A stretch of 36,991 bases of DNA, taken from Pseudomonadota bacterium. Lineage in GTDB: Bacteria > Pseudomonadota > Gammaproteobacteria > Burkholderiales > Rhodocyclaceae. The stretch lies in contig JAGTRU010000043.1 in NCBI GenBank assembly GCA_018261905.1, positions 1-36,991 of the forward strand, given 5' to 3'. The notes under the pieces are model-generated. The model saw nothing but the letters and a program-made list of their open reading frames with translations, had not been told where the DNA came from and made no database searches. This document shows positions 7,849-16,090 of this stretch, piece by piece; positions within the stretch are counted from its first letter, which is position 1; every line of letters starts with the position of its first letter. Made by a program: the position numbers and the translations under genes.

Positions 7849-9182
7849 GCACGCTGCCGCTGCTCGGCCATGCCAGTCTCGACGAAATCTTCGCCTACCG
7901 GCCGAGCGGTCCGCGGCGCGTCCGCGATTTCCTCGCCGATGCTCAGGCACTGGCTGACCGCTTGCCACCCAATCGGCATTTGCTCAATGTCTGCCAGGAT
8001 CGCTATCATTTCGCGGTCGGTCTTGCCGGCGGCCTGCTGCGCGGCAAAACCAGCCTGCAACCCTCGTCGCAGTCGGCCGAAACCCTGCGCCAGGTCAAGC
8101 TCGACTGCCCGGATGTGCTGTGCCTGTGCGACAGCAATTTCGACAGCCTCGACCTGCCGCGCCTCAATTTCCCCGAACTGAGCGACGCCGATCCCCAGCG
8201 GGTGACGGCGATTCCGCACATTCCGGCGGACCATCCGGCGGTCCGGGTGTATACCTCCGGCACGAGCGGGCAGCCGACGCCGCATGGCAAATCCTGGCGT
8301 TCGCTGGTCAAAAATGGCCGAGCCGCCGCCCACCACCTCGGCTCGGCCGGCCACTGCGCGGTCGGCACGGTGCCCGCCCAGCACATGTACGGCTTCGAAT
8401 CGACCATCCTGCTGGCCTTGCACGGCAACACGCCGTTCTGGTCGGGCAAGCCGTTCTACGCCCAGGATATCGTCGCTGCCCTGCAAGCCGTACCGGCGCC
8501 CCGGCTCTTGGTGACGACCCCCTTCCACCTCTCGGCGCTGCTCGCCGCCGGCCTCGACTTGCCCGCCGTCGACCTGCTGCTTTCGGCCACCGCCCCCCTC
8601 TCCAGCGGACTGGCCAGGGAGGCGGAAAAGCGCTTGGCGGCACCGCTCTACGAAATCTACGGGTGCACCGAAACCGGCCAGATCGCCAGCCGGCGAACGA
8701 CGGCCGACTTGACCTGGAAATTGCTCGACGCTATCCACCTGGAACAAGGAGACGGCCAGAGCACCGTCTTTGGCGGTCATGTCGAGGGCCGGGTGGTATT
8801 GTCGGACGTCATCGAACGGCTGGACGCCGAGCATTTCCTGCTGCACGGCCGACATGCCGATTTGATCAATATCGCCGGCAAACGCACCTCGCTCGCCTAC
8901 CTCAACCACCAGGTTGCGGCCATCCCCGGCGTTACCGATGGGGCCTTTTTTCAGCCCGACGAGGAAACACCGGACGGCATTACCCGGCTGGCCGCCTTCG
9001 TCGTCGCCCCCGGCCTGAACCGCCGGGAACTGCTGGCGGCGTTACGCCAGCGGGTCGATTCGATTTTCCTGCCGCGGCCGCTGATTTTTGTCGATCGGCT
9101 GCCACGCAACGCCACCGGCAAACTGCCGCGCGAGCAATTGCAAACGCTTTACAGCGAACGGAACGGCCATGCCTGCCACTGA
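7845..9182 (+). CDS. AMP-dependent acyl/aryl-ACP ligase
   Basis: The product is 445 residues. It shows adenylation-domain motifs: VYTSGTSGQPTPHGKSW (phosphate loop, about 127-143), YEIYGCTETGQIASR (A5-like) and, at the C-terminus, LPRNATGKLPREQL with the catalytic lysine. It is shorter than typical acyl-CoA synthetases, as are the aryl polyene ligases (ApeH, XanA2). In this locus it should activate a hydroxybenzoate or related starter and load it on an ACP; the substrate is inferred from the chorismatase in the opposite operon. It starts in an ATGA overlap and overlaps the following dehydratase by 14 nt. Confidence 0.9.
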   Translation: MSTLPLLGHASLDEIFAYRPSGPRRVRDFLADAQALADRLPPNRHLLNVCQDRYHFAVGLAGGLLRGKTSLQPSSQSAETLRQVKLDCPDVLCLCDSNFDSLDLPRLNFPELSDADPQRVTAIPHIPADHPAVRVYTSGTSGQPTPHGKSWRSLVKNGRAAAHHLGSAGHCAVGTVPAQHMYGFESTILLALHGNTPFWSGKPFYAQDIVAALQAVPAPRLLVTTPFHLSALLAAGLDLPAVDLLLSATAPLSSGLAREAEKRLAAPLYEIYGCTETGQIASRRTTADLTWKLLDAIHLEQGDGQSTVFGGHVEGRVVLSDVIERLDAEHFLLHGRHADLINIAGKRTSLAYLNHQVAAIPGVTDGAFFQPDEETPDGITRLAAFVVAPGLNRRELLAALRQRVDSIFLPRPLIFVDRLPRNATGKLPREQLQTLYSERNGHACH

Positions 9183-9474
9183 GTATCACTGGCCGGTACC
9201 GCTCGACCATGCGGCCTTCGCCGGTCATTTCCCCGGCACGCCGATCGTCCCCGGCGTCGTCCTGCTCGATCGTGCCCTGCGCTTCGCCGAGGACGAGCTT
9301 GGCCGCCCGGTCGGCGCCTGGCGGATCGGCAATGCCAAGTTTTTCAGCCCGGTCGGCCCCGGCGAAACGCTGGTTTTTTCCCTGGAGCTCCAGGCCAGCG
9401 GCAGCATCGCCTTCAGCGTGCGCGGCGCGACGCGGCAGATCGCCTCCGGCAGCCTGACGCCGAGCCCGCCATGA
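9169..9474 (+). CDS. Hot-dog 3-hydroxyacyl-ACP dehydratase (ApeI-like)
   Basis: The product is 101 residues. It has the FabA/FabZ-type signature HAAFAGHFPGTPIVPGVVLLD (split here: residues 14-34), including the catalytic histidine of GHFPG. It is shorter than FabZ (about 150 residues), as are ApeI subunits, which act with ApeP as a dehydratase pair; the likely partner is at 18078-18527. I chose the ATG at 9169 because it gives a compact domain starting just before the conserved region. It overlaps the ligase by 14 nt and the next gene by four (ATGA). Confidence 0.88.
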   Translation: MPATEYHWPVPLDHAAFAGHFPGTPIVPGVVLLDRALRFAEDELGRPVGAWRIGNAKFFSPVGPGETLVFSLELQASGSIAFSVRGATRQIASGSLTPSPP

Positions 9475-10382
9475 ACCGGGCCAAACCGGCCGGCGCCGAC
9501 TGGTTGCGGCAGCAGGAAAAAAGCAATCTCGCCATTCTCAAGTTGATGGTCTGGATTTCCCTGACCTTCGGCCGCACCATCGGCCGTCTGGTGCTCTACG
9601 GCATTGCCGGCTACTACGTGCTGTTCGCGCCGCGGGCCCGACGTTTCAGCCGCGCTTACCTGCACCGGGCACTGGGCCGCTGGGCCGAGTGGTCGGACGG
9701 TTTTCGCCATGTCTTCAGTTTCGCCAGCACCATCCATGACCGCATCTACCTGCTCAACGACCGCTTCGATCTGTTCGACATTGAAGTGATCGGGGCCGAA
9801 GCCCTGCATGCCTCGCTCGAACGACATCCCGGCGCCTTGTTGATCGGCGCCCATCTCGGCAGCTTCGAAGTGCTGCGCGCCCTGGGGCGGGGCAGGGCAG
9901 GGCTCAAGGTGGCGGTCCTGATGTACGAAGAAAACGCCCGCAAGATCAACGCCACGCTGGCCGCGATCAATCCGGCGGTGAGCGAGGACATCGTCCCGCT
10001 CGGCCGCATGGATTCGATGCTGCAGGCCCGCGACAAACTGGATCAGGGCTACCTCATCGGCATCCTGGCCGATCGTGGCCTGGGCAACGATGCCACGCTG
10101 GACTATGAATTCCTCGGCGAGCTGGCGCCCTTCCCGGTCGGTCCCTTCCGCATGGCGGCGATGTTGCAGCGCCCGGTATTCTTCATGGCCGGGCTGTATC
10201 TGGGCGGCAATCGTTACCAGATTCATTTCGAGCCGCTCGCCGATTTTTCCACCGTGCCGCGCGCCGAGCGGGATGCGGCAATGCGCGCCGCCCAGCAGCG
10301 CTATGTCGAGCGGCTTAGCCACTATTGCCGGCAGGCCCCCTACAACTGGTTCAATTTCTTCGATTTCTGGCAGAAAAAATGA
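9471..10382 (+). CDS. LPLAT-superfamily acyltransferase (COG4261)
   Basis: The product is 303 residues. The acyltransferase motif is GAHLGSFEVLRALG (about residues 123-136), with the HX4E form typical of LpxL/COG4261 proteins. A hydrophobic region near 25-55 suggests membrane attachment, and the C-terminus has the YNWFNFFDFW stretch common in this family. In aryl polyene loci such enzymes probably transfer an acyl chain or the polyene itself during lipid attachment. In many loci this domain is fused to a family 2 glycosyltransferase; here it stands alone and a separate glycosyltransferase is at 24288-25046. ATGA overlaps flank it on both sides. Confidence 0.88.
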   Translation: MNRAKPAGADWLRQQEKSNLAILKLMVWISLTFGRTIGRLVLYGIAGYYVLFAPRARRFSRAYLHRALGRWAEWSDGFRHVFSFASTIHDRIYLLNDRFDLFDIEVIGAEALHASLERHPGALLIGAHLGSFEVLRALGRGRAGLKVAVLMYEENARKINATLAAINPAVSEDIVPLGRMDSMLQARDKLDQGYLIGILADRGLGNDATLDYEFLGELAPFPVGPFRMAAMLQRPVFFMAGLYLGGNRYQIHFEPLADFSTVPRAERDAAMRAAQQRYVERLSHYCRQAPYNWFNFFDFWQKK

Positions 10383-10948
10383 TCAAACAACTTTGCAGCG
10401 CGTTGCTTCTCTGCCTGCTGGCGCTCCCCGCCCTGGCCGCCTTCGATGTCGGGCAGTTGATGGACGACCTGGCCAAACACAAGGGCGGCAAGGCCAAATT
10501 CGTCGAAAAGAAATATATCGCCCTGCTCGACAAGCCGGTCGTGTCGACCGGCGAAATGACCTACACGGCGCCGGACCAGCTGGAAAAACGCACCCTGACC
10601 CCGAAGCCGGAAATCCTGCGCCTCGACAAGGACCTGCTCAGCATCGAGCGGGAAAAACAGAAGCTGAGCATCAATCTGAGCAATCAGCCGGAAGCGCTCG
10701 CCTTCATCGACAGCATCCGCGGTACCTTGTCCGGCAATCGCGCCGCCCTGGAGAAAAACTACCTCCTTCATTTGTCGGGAAACGCTGATAAGTGGGTGCT
10801 CACCTTGTTACCCAGCGACCAGAAAATTTCGGCGCTCGTCCTGCGCATTGTCGTCAGCGGCAGCAAAAACCAGATCCGCAGCATCGAATACCTGCAGGCC
10901 GACGGCGATCGCTCGCTGCTCAGCCTCGAACCCAGCGAGCCCAAATGA
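10379..10948 (+). CDS. LolA-like periplasmic carrier protein
   Basis: The product is 189 residues. It begins with a signal peptide (MIKQLCSALLLCLLALPALAA) cleaved near residue 20. The rest has the LolA-like pattern: a FVEKKYIALLDKPVVSTGEMTY strand region near 43-64 and P-KPEILRLDKD further on. Aryl polyene loci regularly encode such an outer-membrane lipoprotein-carrier-like protein next to an MMPL exporter, and the pair is thought to pass the lipid-linked pigment through the periplasm. It is distinct from housekeeping LolA. The ATG at 10379 overlaps the acyltransferase stop; an upstream in-frame start is not needed. Confidence 0.87.
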   Translation: MIKQLCSALLLCLLALPALAAFDVGQLMDDLAKHKGGKAKFVEKKYIALLDKPVVSTGEMTYTAPDQLEKRTLTPKPEILRLDKDLLSIEREKQKLSINLSNQPEALAFIDSIRGTLSGNRAALEKNYLLHLSGNADKWVLTLLPSDQKISALVLRIVVSGSKNQIRSIEYLQADGDRSLLSLEPSEPK

Positions 10949-13269
10949 GCCAGGCCGGCCGCACCTTCCTGCTCTGGCTGCTGGCCATGCTGGCCGGGGC
11001 CGCGATTGTCTGGAACAGCCGGTTCACGGCCGACATGTCCTTTTTCCTGCCGTCGCATCCGACCCCCGAGCAACAGGTGTTGGTCGACCAATTAAAGGAG
11101 GGCGTCGTCTCCCGCCTCCTGGTGGTCGCCATCGAAGGTGGCGATTCCCGGCAGCGCGCCGCCTTGTCGCGCGACCTGCGGCAGCGGCTGCTCGACCAGC
11201 CGGCCTTCGTCTCCGTGCAGAATGGCGAGGCCGGCGGCCAGCAGGCCGACCGCGACTACCTGTTCAAATACCGCTACCTGCTCAGTCCCGGCGTCAGCGC
11301 CGAGCGTTTCAGCAGCGCCGGCCTGCGCGCGGCGATCGGCGACAGCATCGACCGCCTGGCCTCGCCGGCCGGCATGATGTTGAAAACCCTGCTGCCGGCC
11401 GACCCGACCGGCGAGTTGTTCGAATTGCTCAGCCAGCTCAACGGCGGCGCCCAACCCAACAGCAGTAACGGGGTCTGGGTCTCGCGCGCCGGCGAGCGGG
11501 CCATGCTGCTGGTCCAGACGCGGGCCGCCGGCGCCGACACCGACGGCCAGGAAGCGGCGATCAACGCCATCCGCCAACAATTTGCCGCCAGCCGTCAGGC
11601 GACCGGCCTGCACGCCACACAATTGCTGGTCTCCGGCCCCGGCCTGTTTGCCGTCAATTCGCGCGCCCTGATCAAGGACGAGGTCGGTCGCCTGTCGCTG
11701 ATCAGCAGCCTGGCCATCATCGGCGTCCTGCTCTTCGTCTATCGTTCCTTCCGCCTGCTCACCCTCGGCCTGCTGCCGGTGGTTTCCGGAGCCCTGGCCG
11801 GCGTCGTCGTGGTCAGCCTGGCTTACGGCACGGTCTTCGGCATTACCGTCGGTTTCGGCGCTGCGCTGATCGGCGAAGCCGTCGATTACTCCATCTACTA
11901 TTTCGTGCAGTCCGGCAACAACGGTCTGGCCGCCTGGCGCCAACGCTTCTGGCCGACCGTCCGGCTCGGCGTACTGACCTCGGTGTGCGGCTTCGGGGCG
12001 CTGCTCTTCTCGGGTTTTCCCGGCCTTGCCCAGCTCGGCCTCTATTCGCTGAGCGGCGTCCTGACCGCCGCCATCGTCACCCGTTTCGCGCTGCCACACA
12101 TGGCCGGCCCGGAAACCCGCATGCGCGATCTGGCGCCGCTCGGCCGCCAACTGCAAAAAATCCTCGGCGCCATGCCCGGCCTGCGCTGGCCGGTCCTCGG
12201 TCTGGCCCTGGCCGCCGCCGTCATCCTCTTTAGCCAACGCAACATGCTGTGGAGCCCGGAATTATCGGCCTTGAATCCGGTCAGCCAGGCCGACCAGGCC
12301 CTCGACCAGGCCTTGCATGCCGACCTGGCGACCCCGGATGCCGGCTACCTGCTGGTGGTCAGCGCCGCCGACCGCGAAACGGCCTTGCAGCAAGCCGAGA
12401 AGACCGCAGCCCAACTCGATCGTCTGGTCGCCAGCGGTGAGCTCGCCAGCTACGCTAGTCCGAGCCGCTTCCTGCCCAGTCAGGCCACCCAGGCTGCCCG
12501 CCGCGCCAGCCTGCCGCAAGACGCCGAGCTACGGCGGCGGCTGCATGAGGCCCTGAGCGATTTGCCACTCGCCGAGCAGAAGCTCGGCCCGTTCCTGGCC
12601 GATGTGGCGAACGCCCGCCAACTGCCGGCGCTTGATCGCCAGACCCTGGACGGCACCAGTCTGGCCTTGGCCGTCGACGCCCTGCTGCTGCACCACGCTA
12701 CCGGCTGGAGCGCCCTGCTGCCGCTGCAACCCGGCGAGCAGCCGATCGCGGCGGCCGGGCTGCGCGCCGCCCTGGGCAGCTCGAGCGCCCTGTTCATCGA
12801 CATGAAGGGCGAGTTCAACAAGCTCTACAACGACTACCTGCACGAAGCCATGCTCCTCTCGCTGGCCGGTTTCGTCGCCATCGTCGCGCTGCTCGGCGTC
12901 ACCCTGCGGTCGCTGCGCCGTCTTGGCGCCGTGCTCCTGCCGCTGGTCCTCGCCGTGTTGATCGTCATCGCCGGCCTGCATCTACTCGGCGAACGCCTGC
13001 ACCTGTTGCACCTCATCGGCATGCTGCTGATCGTCGCCGTCAGCTCCAATTACGCCCTCTTCTTCGACCAGGCGGGCAGCCAGCAGGGGCTCGACCCGTC
13101 GACCCTGGCCTCGATGCTGATCGCCAACCTGACCACGGCCATCGGCTTCGGCACGCTCGCCTTGTCGACCGTGCCGGTGCTCCACGCCGTCGGCGTGACC
13201 GTCGGCCCCGGCGCCATTCTCGCCTTGTTGTTGTCGGCCATCTTCGTGCCCCGTGGCAGCGACCGATGA
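10945..13269 (+). CDS. MMPL/RND-family exporter
   Basis: The product is 774 residues with an RND-like plan. One N-terminal helix (about 7-23) and a periplasmic domain (about 25-230) are followed by five helices, a hydrophilic second half-domain (about 430-620), and a final six-helix bundle. The pseudo-repeated halves and absence of ATPase motifs fit the MMPL branch of RND proteins, which export lipid-linked molecules with proton drive. In this setting it should move the aryl polyene lipid from the inner membrane to the LolA-like carrier encoded just upstream. It has ATGA overlaps with both neighbours. Confidence 0.9.
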   Translation: MSQAGRTFLLWLLAMLAGAAIVWNSRFTADMSFFLPSHPTPEQQVLVDQLKEGVVSRLLVVAIEGGDSRQRAALSRDLRQRLLDQPAFVSVQNGEAGGQQADRDYLFKYRYLLSPGVSAERFSSAGLRAAIGDSIDRLASPAGMMLKTLLPADPTGELFELLSQLNGGAQPNSSNGVWVSRAGERAMLLVQTRAAGADTDGQEAAINAIRQQFAASRQATGLHATQLLVSGPGLFAVNSRALIKDEVGRLSLISSLAIIGVLLFVYRSFRLLTLGLLPVVSGALAGVVVVSLAYGTVFGITVGFGAALIGEAVDYSIYYFVQSGNNGLAAWRQRFWPTVRLGVLTSVCGFGALLFSGFPGLAQLGLYSLSGVLTAAIVTRFALPHMAGPETRMRDLAPLGRQLQKILGAMPGLRWPVLGLALAAAVILFSQRNMLWSPELSALNPVSQADQALDQALHADLATPDAGYLLVVSAADRETALQQAEKTAAQLDRLVASGELASYASPSRFLPSQATQAARRASLPQDAELRRRLHEALSDLPLAEQKLGPFLADVANARQLPALDRQTLDGTSLALAVDALLLHHATGWSALLPLQPGEQPIAAAGLRAALGSSSALFIDMKGEFNKLYNDYLHEAMLLSLAGFVAIVALLGVTLRSLRRLGAVLLPLVLAVLIVIAGLHLLGERLHLLHLIGMLLIVAVSSNYALFFDQAGSQQGLDPSTLASMLIANLTTAIGFGTLALSTVPVLHAVGVTVGPGAILALLLSAIFVPRGSDR

Positions 13270-13913
13270 GCTCGCGGCTGCGCACCCATGATCAGGTAAG
13301 TGGGGCGCCCAACCTGCTGCTTCTGCTGCCCGGCGCCTACATGAAGCCGGAGGATTTCGTCGCCGCCGGCTTTTTCAGCGCCGCCGCCGAAACCCGGCCG
13401 GAGCTCGATCTGATCGCCGTCGACCTGGACCTGCAAGCCATTTCCGGCGGCCGCGCCTTACCCGCCCTGCAGGCCGAAATCCTCGAACCCGCCCGCCGCC
13501 AGGGCTACAAAAAGATCTGGCTGGGCGGCATTTCGCTGGGCGGCCTGCTTGCCCTGTGCCACACCGCCGACACACCGGGTGGCGTCGATGGCCTCTGTCT
13601 GCTCGCCCCCTATCCGGGTAGTCGCCAGACCACCAACGCCATCGACGCCGCCGGTGGTCTGGCTGACTGGCAGGCCACGGCCGCCCAACTGGGCGATCCG
13701 GAATTCCGCATGTGGCGGTGGTTGCAACACCCGCCGCCGGCTTTCCCGGTCTTCGTCGGCTACGGTAGCGAAGACCGCTTTGCCTCCGGCATGCAGCGCA
13801 TCGCCGACTGCTTCCCGCCGGCCGACCGCTACATCATCCCGGGCGGACACGAATGGCCGGTTTGGCGGTTATTATGGAAGCATTTTCTGGAGCAGGACTA
13901 TTTCTCCGCCTGA
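13266..13913 (+). CDS. Alpha/beta hydrolase
   Basis: The product is 215 residues with an alpha/beta-hydrolase layout. The nucleophile elbow is GGISLGG with Ser at about 90, the acid is probably in YGSEDRFASG (about 177), and the histidine is in IIPGGHEWPVW near 198. There is no signal peptide, so it is likely cytoplasmic. It could be a thioesterase releasing polyene or mischarged acyl groups from the ACPs, or an esterase acting on the pigment. Aryl polyene loci more often carry hot-dog thioesterases here. It is coupled by ATGA to the MMPL gene and by TGATG to the next. Confidence 0.85.
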   Translation: MSSRLRTHDQVSGAPNLLLLLPGAYMKPEDFVAAGFFSAAAETRPELDLIAVDLDLQAISGGRALPALQAEILEPARRQGYKKIWLGGISLGGLLALCHTADTPGGVDGLCLLAPYPGSRQTTNAIDAAGGLADWQATAAQLGDPEFRMWRWLQHPPPAFPVFVGYGSEDRFASGMQRIADCFPPADRYIIPGGHEWPVWRLLWKHFLEQDYFSA

Positions 13914-14719
13914 TGCCGATGCCGCGCCCCTGGAAACCCACCCTGACCATTCAGCTTTCCGTCCTTACCCACGGCGCGGCGGCCCTCGCCCTGCTTCTGC
14001 TGCCGAGCGCCTGGCCGTGGGCCGCCGCGGCGCTGCTGGCCAACCAGCTGATTCTTTGTCTGGGTAGCCTGTTGCCGCGCAGCGCGTGGCTCGGTCCGAA
14101 TCTCACCCGCCTGCCGGCCGCCGCCGTCCAGCGGCGGGAAATCGCCCTCACCATCGATGACGGCCCGGACCCGGAAGTCACCCCGCGCGTCCTTGATCTG
14201 CTTGATGTGGCCGGCGCCAAAGCCAGTTTTTTCTGCATCGGCCAGCGCGCCCGGCAATATCCCGAACTCTGCCGGGAAATCGTCGCTCGCGGTCATAGCG
14301 TCGAAAATCACAGCGAATCGCATGCCAAGACCTTCGCCACCTTCGGGCCGCGCCGCATGCGGGCCGACGTCGCCGCCGGCCAGGCTACGCTGGGCGACAT
14401 CTGCGGTCGGCCGCCACAGTTCTTCCGGCCCACCGCCGGCCTCCGCAACCCCTTCCTCGAGCCCGTCCTGGCCGGGCTCGACCTCCACCTGGCCACCTGG
14501 ACGCGGCGCGCTTTCGACACCCGGCAAGGCGATCCGGAAGTCGTTCTGCAACGCCTGCAGCGCGACCTGGCGGCCGGCGACATCCTCCTCCTGCACGATG
14601 GCAATGCCGCCCGCACCAAGCGCGGCGAACCGGTCATCGTCGCGGTCCTGCCCGGCTTGTTGCAGAGCATCGCGGCAGCCCACCTCACCCCCGTCACGCT
14701 GACTGCCGCCCTAAGATGA
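13913..14719 (+). CDS. Polysaccharide deacetylase family (NodB/CE4) protein
   Basis: The product is 268 residues. Two N-terminal hydrophobic segments (about 12-50) anchor it in the membrane, followed by a NodB domain. Motifs are intact: TIDDGPDPEVTP with the catalytic/metal Asp pair (about 80-91), ENHSESH with the metal-binding HxxxH, FFRPTAG, and DILLLHDGN near the end. CE4 enzymes remove N- or O-acetyl groups from sugars using a divalent metal. In a pigment operon it may deacetylate the sugar of a glycolipid anchor; that is inference. The start at 13913 overlaps the previous stop (TGATG); an open extension to 13853 would overlap the hydrolase by 60 nt. Confidence 0.88.
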   Translation: MPMPRPWKPTLTIQLSVLTHGAAALALLLLPSAWPWAAAALLANQLILCLGSLLPRSAWLGPNLTRLPAAAVQRREIALTIDDGPDPEVTPRVLDLLDVAGAKASFFCIGQRARQYPELCREIVARGHSVENHSESHAKTFATFGPRRMRADVAAGQATLGDICGRPPQFFRPTAGLRNPFLEPVLAGLDLHLATWTRRAFDTRQGDPEVVLQRLQRDLAAGDILLLHDGNAARTKRGEPVIVAVLPGLLQSIAAAHLTPVTLTAALR

Positions 14720-15501
14720 ACTCATCCTCCCCGTCGCTTGGTTCGCCGCCCCCCGACCGCCGGCCGGCCAGCCGCTTTCTGCCCGGCCTGCTCGACGACG
14801 CCAGCCGCCCCTTTCGGGCCGGCGGTCGTTTCGCTTACCACTATGCGCGCGGCAAGCTGTCGTCCGACTGCATTTTCCGCGAGCTGCTGAAACAGGGAAT
14901 TTTTCCGGCCGAAGCCCGCTTTCTCGATCTCGGCTGCGGTCAGGGCAGCCTCTTCGGCTGGCTGCTCGCCGCCCGCCAGATGTATGAGCGGGGTCACTGG
15001 CCGAGCGGCTGGGCCGCGGCACCGAAACCGCTCAGCCTGCGCGGCTACGAGCTGATGCACAAGGACGTCGAACGGGCCGCCCGCGCCTTCGGCGCCAACC
15101 ACCCGCTGGTCGATATCCGCCAGGGCGACATGTGCCAGGTCGATTTCGGCGAGGCCGACGTCATCACCATACTCGACGCCCTGCATTACATCGACCACGC
15201 TCGCCAGCGCGATGTGCTCGAACGCATTCGCCGGGCCCTGCCGGCTGGCGGCCTGTTCCTGACCCGGGTCGGCGATGCCGGGGCCGGCCTGCCTTACCAC
15301 CTCTGCAACTGGGTTGACCATGCCGTCACCTTCGTTCGCGGTCACCGGCTGCCGACCCTGTACTGCCGCCGACTGGCCGAATGGATCGAATTGCTGAAAA
15401 ATCTCGGCTTCCAGGTGCAAACCATGCCCATGAACGAAGGCAAACCCTTCGCCAACATCATGCTGATCTGTCGCGTCCCTTCATATAAGGATTCCCGATG
15501 A
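14716..15501 (+). CDS. Class I SAM-dependent methyltransferase
   Basis: The product is 261 residues with a seven-stranded methyltransferase fold. Motif I is RFLDLGCGQGSLFGW (about 72-86), the acidic loop is in LRGYELMHKDVERA, and motif IV/post motifs follow in DVITILDALHYIDH and PAGGLFLTRVGD. Aryl polyene loci encode such an enzyme to methylate the aromatic head group or its hydroxyl; which position is methylated here cannot be read from the sequence. It overlaps both neighbours by four bases and so is made with the assembly enzymes. Confidence 0.88.
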   Translation: MNSSSPSLGSPPPDRRPASRFLPGLLDDASRPFRAGGRFAYHYARGKLSSDCIFRELLKQGIFPAEARFLDLGCGQGSLFGWLLAARQMYERGHWPSGWAAAPKPLSLRGYELMHKDVERAARAFGANHPLVDIRQGDMCQVDFGEADVITILDALHYIDHARQRDVLERIRRALPAGGLFLTRVGDAGAGLPYHLCNWVDHAVTFVRGHRLPTLYCRRLAEWIELLKNLGFQVQTMPMNEGKPFANIMLICRVPSYKDSR

Positions 15502-16046
15502 ACGAAATTCTCGCTTTCCTGGCCGGTACGGCACTGCTCACTTGGTTCTCGCGAAAGGCCCTGCGCGCCGCGAAATCCCATGGTTTCTACCGCTATTTTG
15601 CCTGGGAGGCGATCCTCCTGCTGCTCGTCCTCAATCACGGCCCCTGGGGCGAAGACGCCACTTCGCCGCACCAGACGGTGTCCTGGGTCCTGATGCTGCT
15701 CAGCATCCTGCTCGCCCTCCTCGGCCTGTTCGGCCTGCGCCGCCAGGGCAAGGCCGGCCAACAACGCGACGATCCGGCCCTCTACGGCTTCGAAAGAACC
15801 ACCGCCCTGGTCAGCAGCGGCGTTTTCAAATACATCCGTCATCCGATGTACACCTCGCTGATCGCGCTCGCCTGGGGCGCCTATTTCCAGAATCCGACGC
15901 TGCTCGGCAGTTTTATCGCGACGCTCGCCACCTACTTTTTGTTGCTCACCGCGAAAGCCGATGAGCGGGAATGCCTGCAATATTTCGGGGACCAATATGC
16001 CAGTTACAAGGAGCGAACCCGGATGTTCATTCCTTATATTCTTTAG
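15498..16046 (+). CDS. PEMT/ICMT-type membrane methyltransferase
   Basis: The product is 182 residues with about four to five membrane segments. The C-terminal half has the isoprenylcysteine/phospholipid methyltransferase signature SSGVFKYIRHPMYTSLI, followed by EREC-FG-QYASYKERT-FIPY. These enzymes bind SAM within the membrane and methylate lipid-borne carboxyl or amino groups. It may methyl-esterify a polyene carboxylate or modify the lipid anchor (inference). It is the last gene of the first pigment transcription unit; the next ketosynthase has its own promoter and starts 44 nt later. Confidence 0.83.
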   Translation: MNEILAFLAGTALLTWFSRKALRAAKSHGFYRYFAWEAILLLLVLNHGPWGEDATSPHQTVSWVLMLLSILLALLGLFGLRRQGKAGQQRDDPALYGFERTTALVSSGVFKYIRHPMYTSLIALAWGAYFQNPTLLGSFIATLATYFLLLTAKADERECLQYFGDQYASYKERTRMFIPYIL

Positions 16047-16052
16047 GCCCCC

Positions 16053-16064
16053 TGGGCTAAAATG
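16053..16064 (+). promoter_or_regulatory. Internal promoter element before the second ketosynthase
   Basis: TGGGCTAAAATG is identical over 12 bases to 5382-5393 at the head of the cluster, with TAAAAT (16058-16063) as the -10. Both copies are preceded by AGGCC. A -35 is weak (TTATAT at 16034-16039, 18-bp spacer). Transcription would start near 16070, ahead of a GAGG Shine-Dalgarno at 16081-16084. Confidence 0.5.
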
Positions 16065-16090
16065 GCGGGCTACCGACTACGAGGCCCATC

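Noticed and set aside
11092..12237. Minus-strand open frame within the MMPL exporter
   Set aside because: It is Gln/Gly/Ala/Asp-rich without motifs and lies fully inside the exporter gene, so it is a shadow of that gene's codon bias.
13853..13912. Upstream in-frame start for the deacetylase gene
   Set aside because: It would overlap the hydrolase by 60 nt, and the start at 13913 in a TGATG junction matches the coupling seen throughout the operon.
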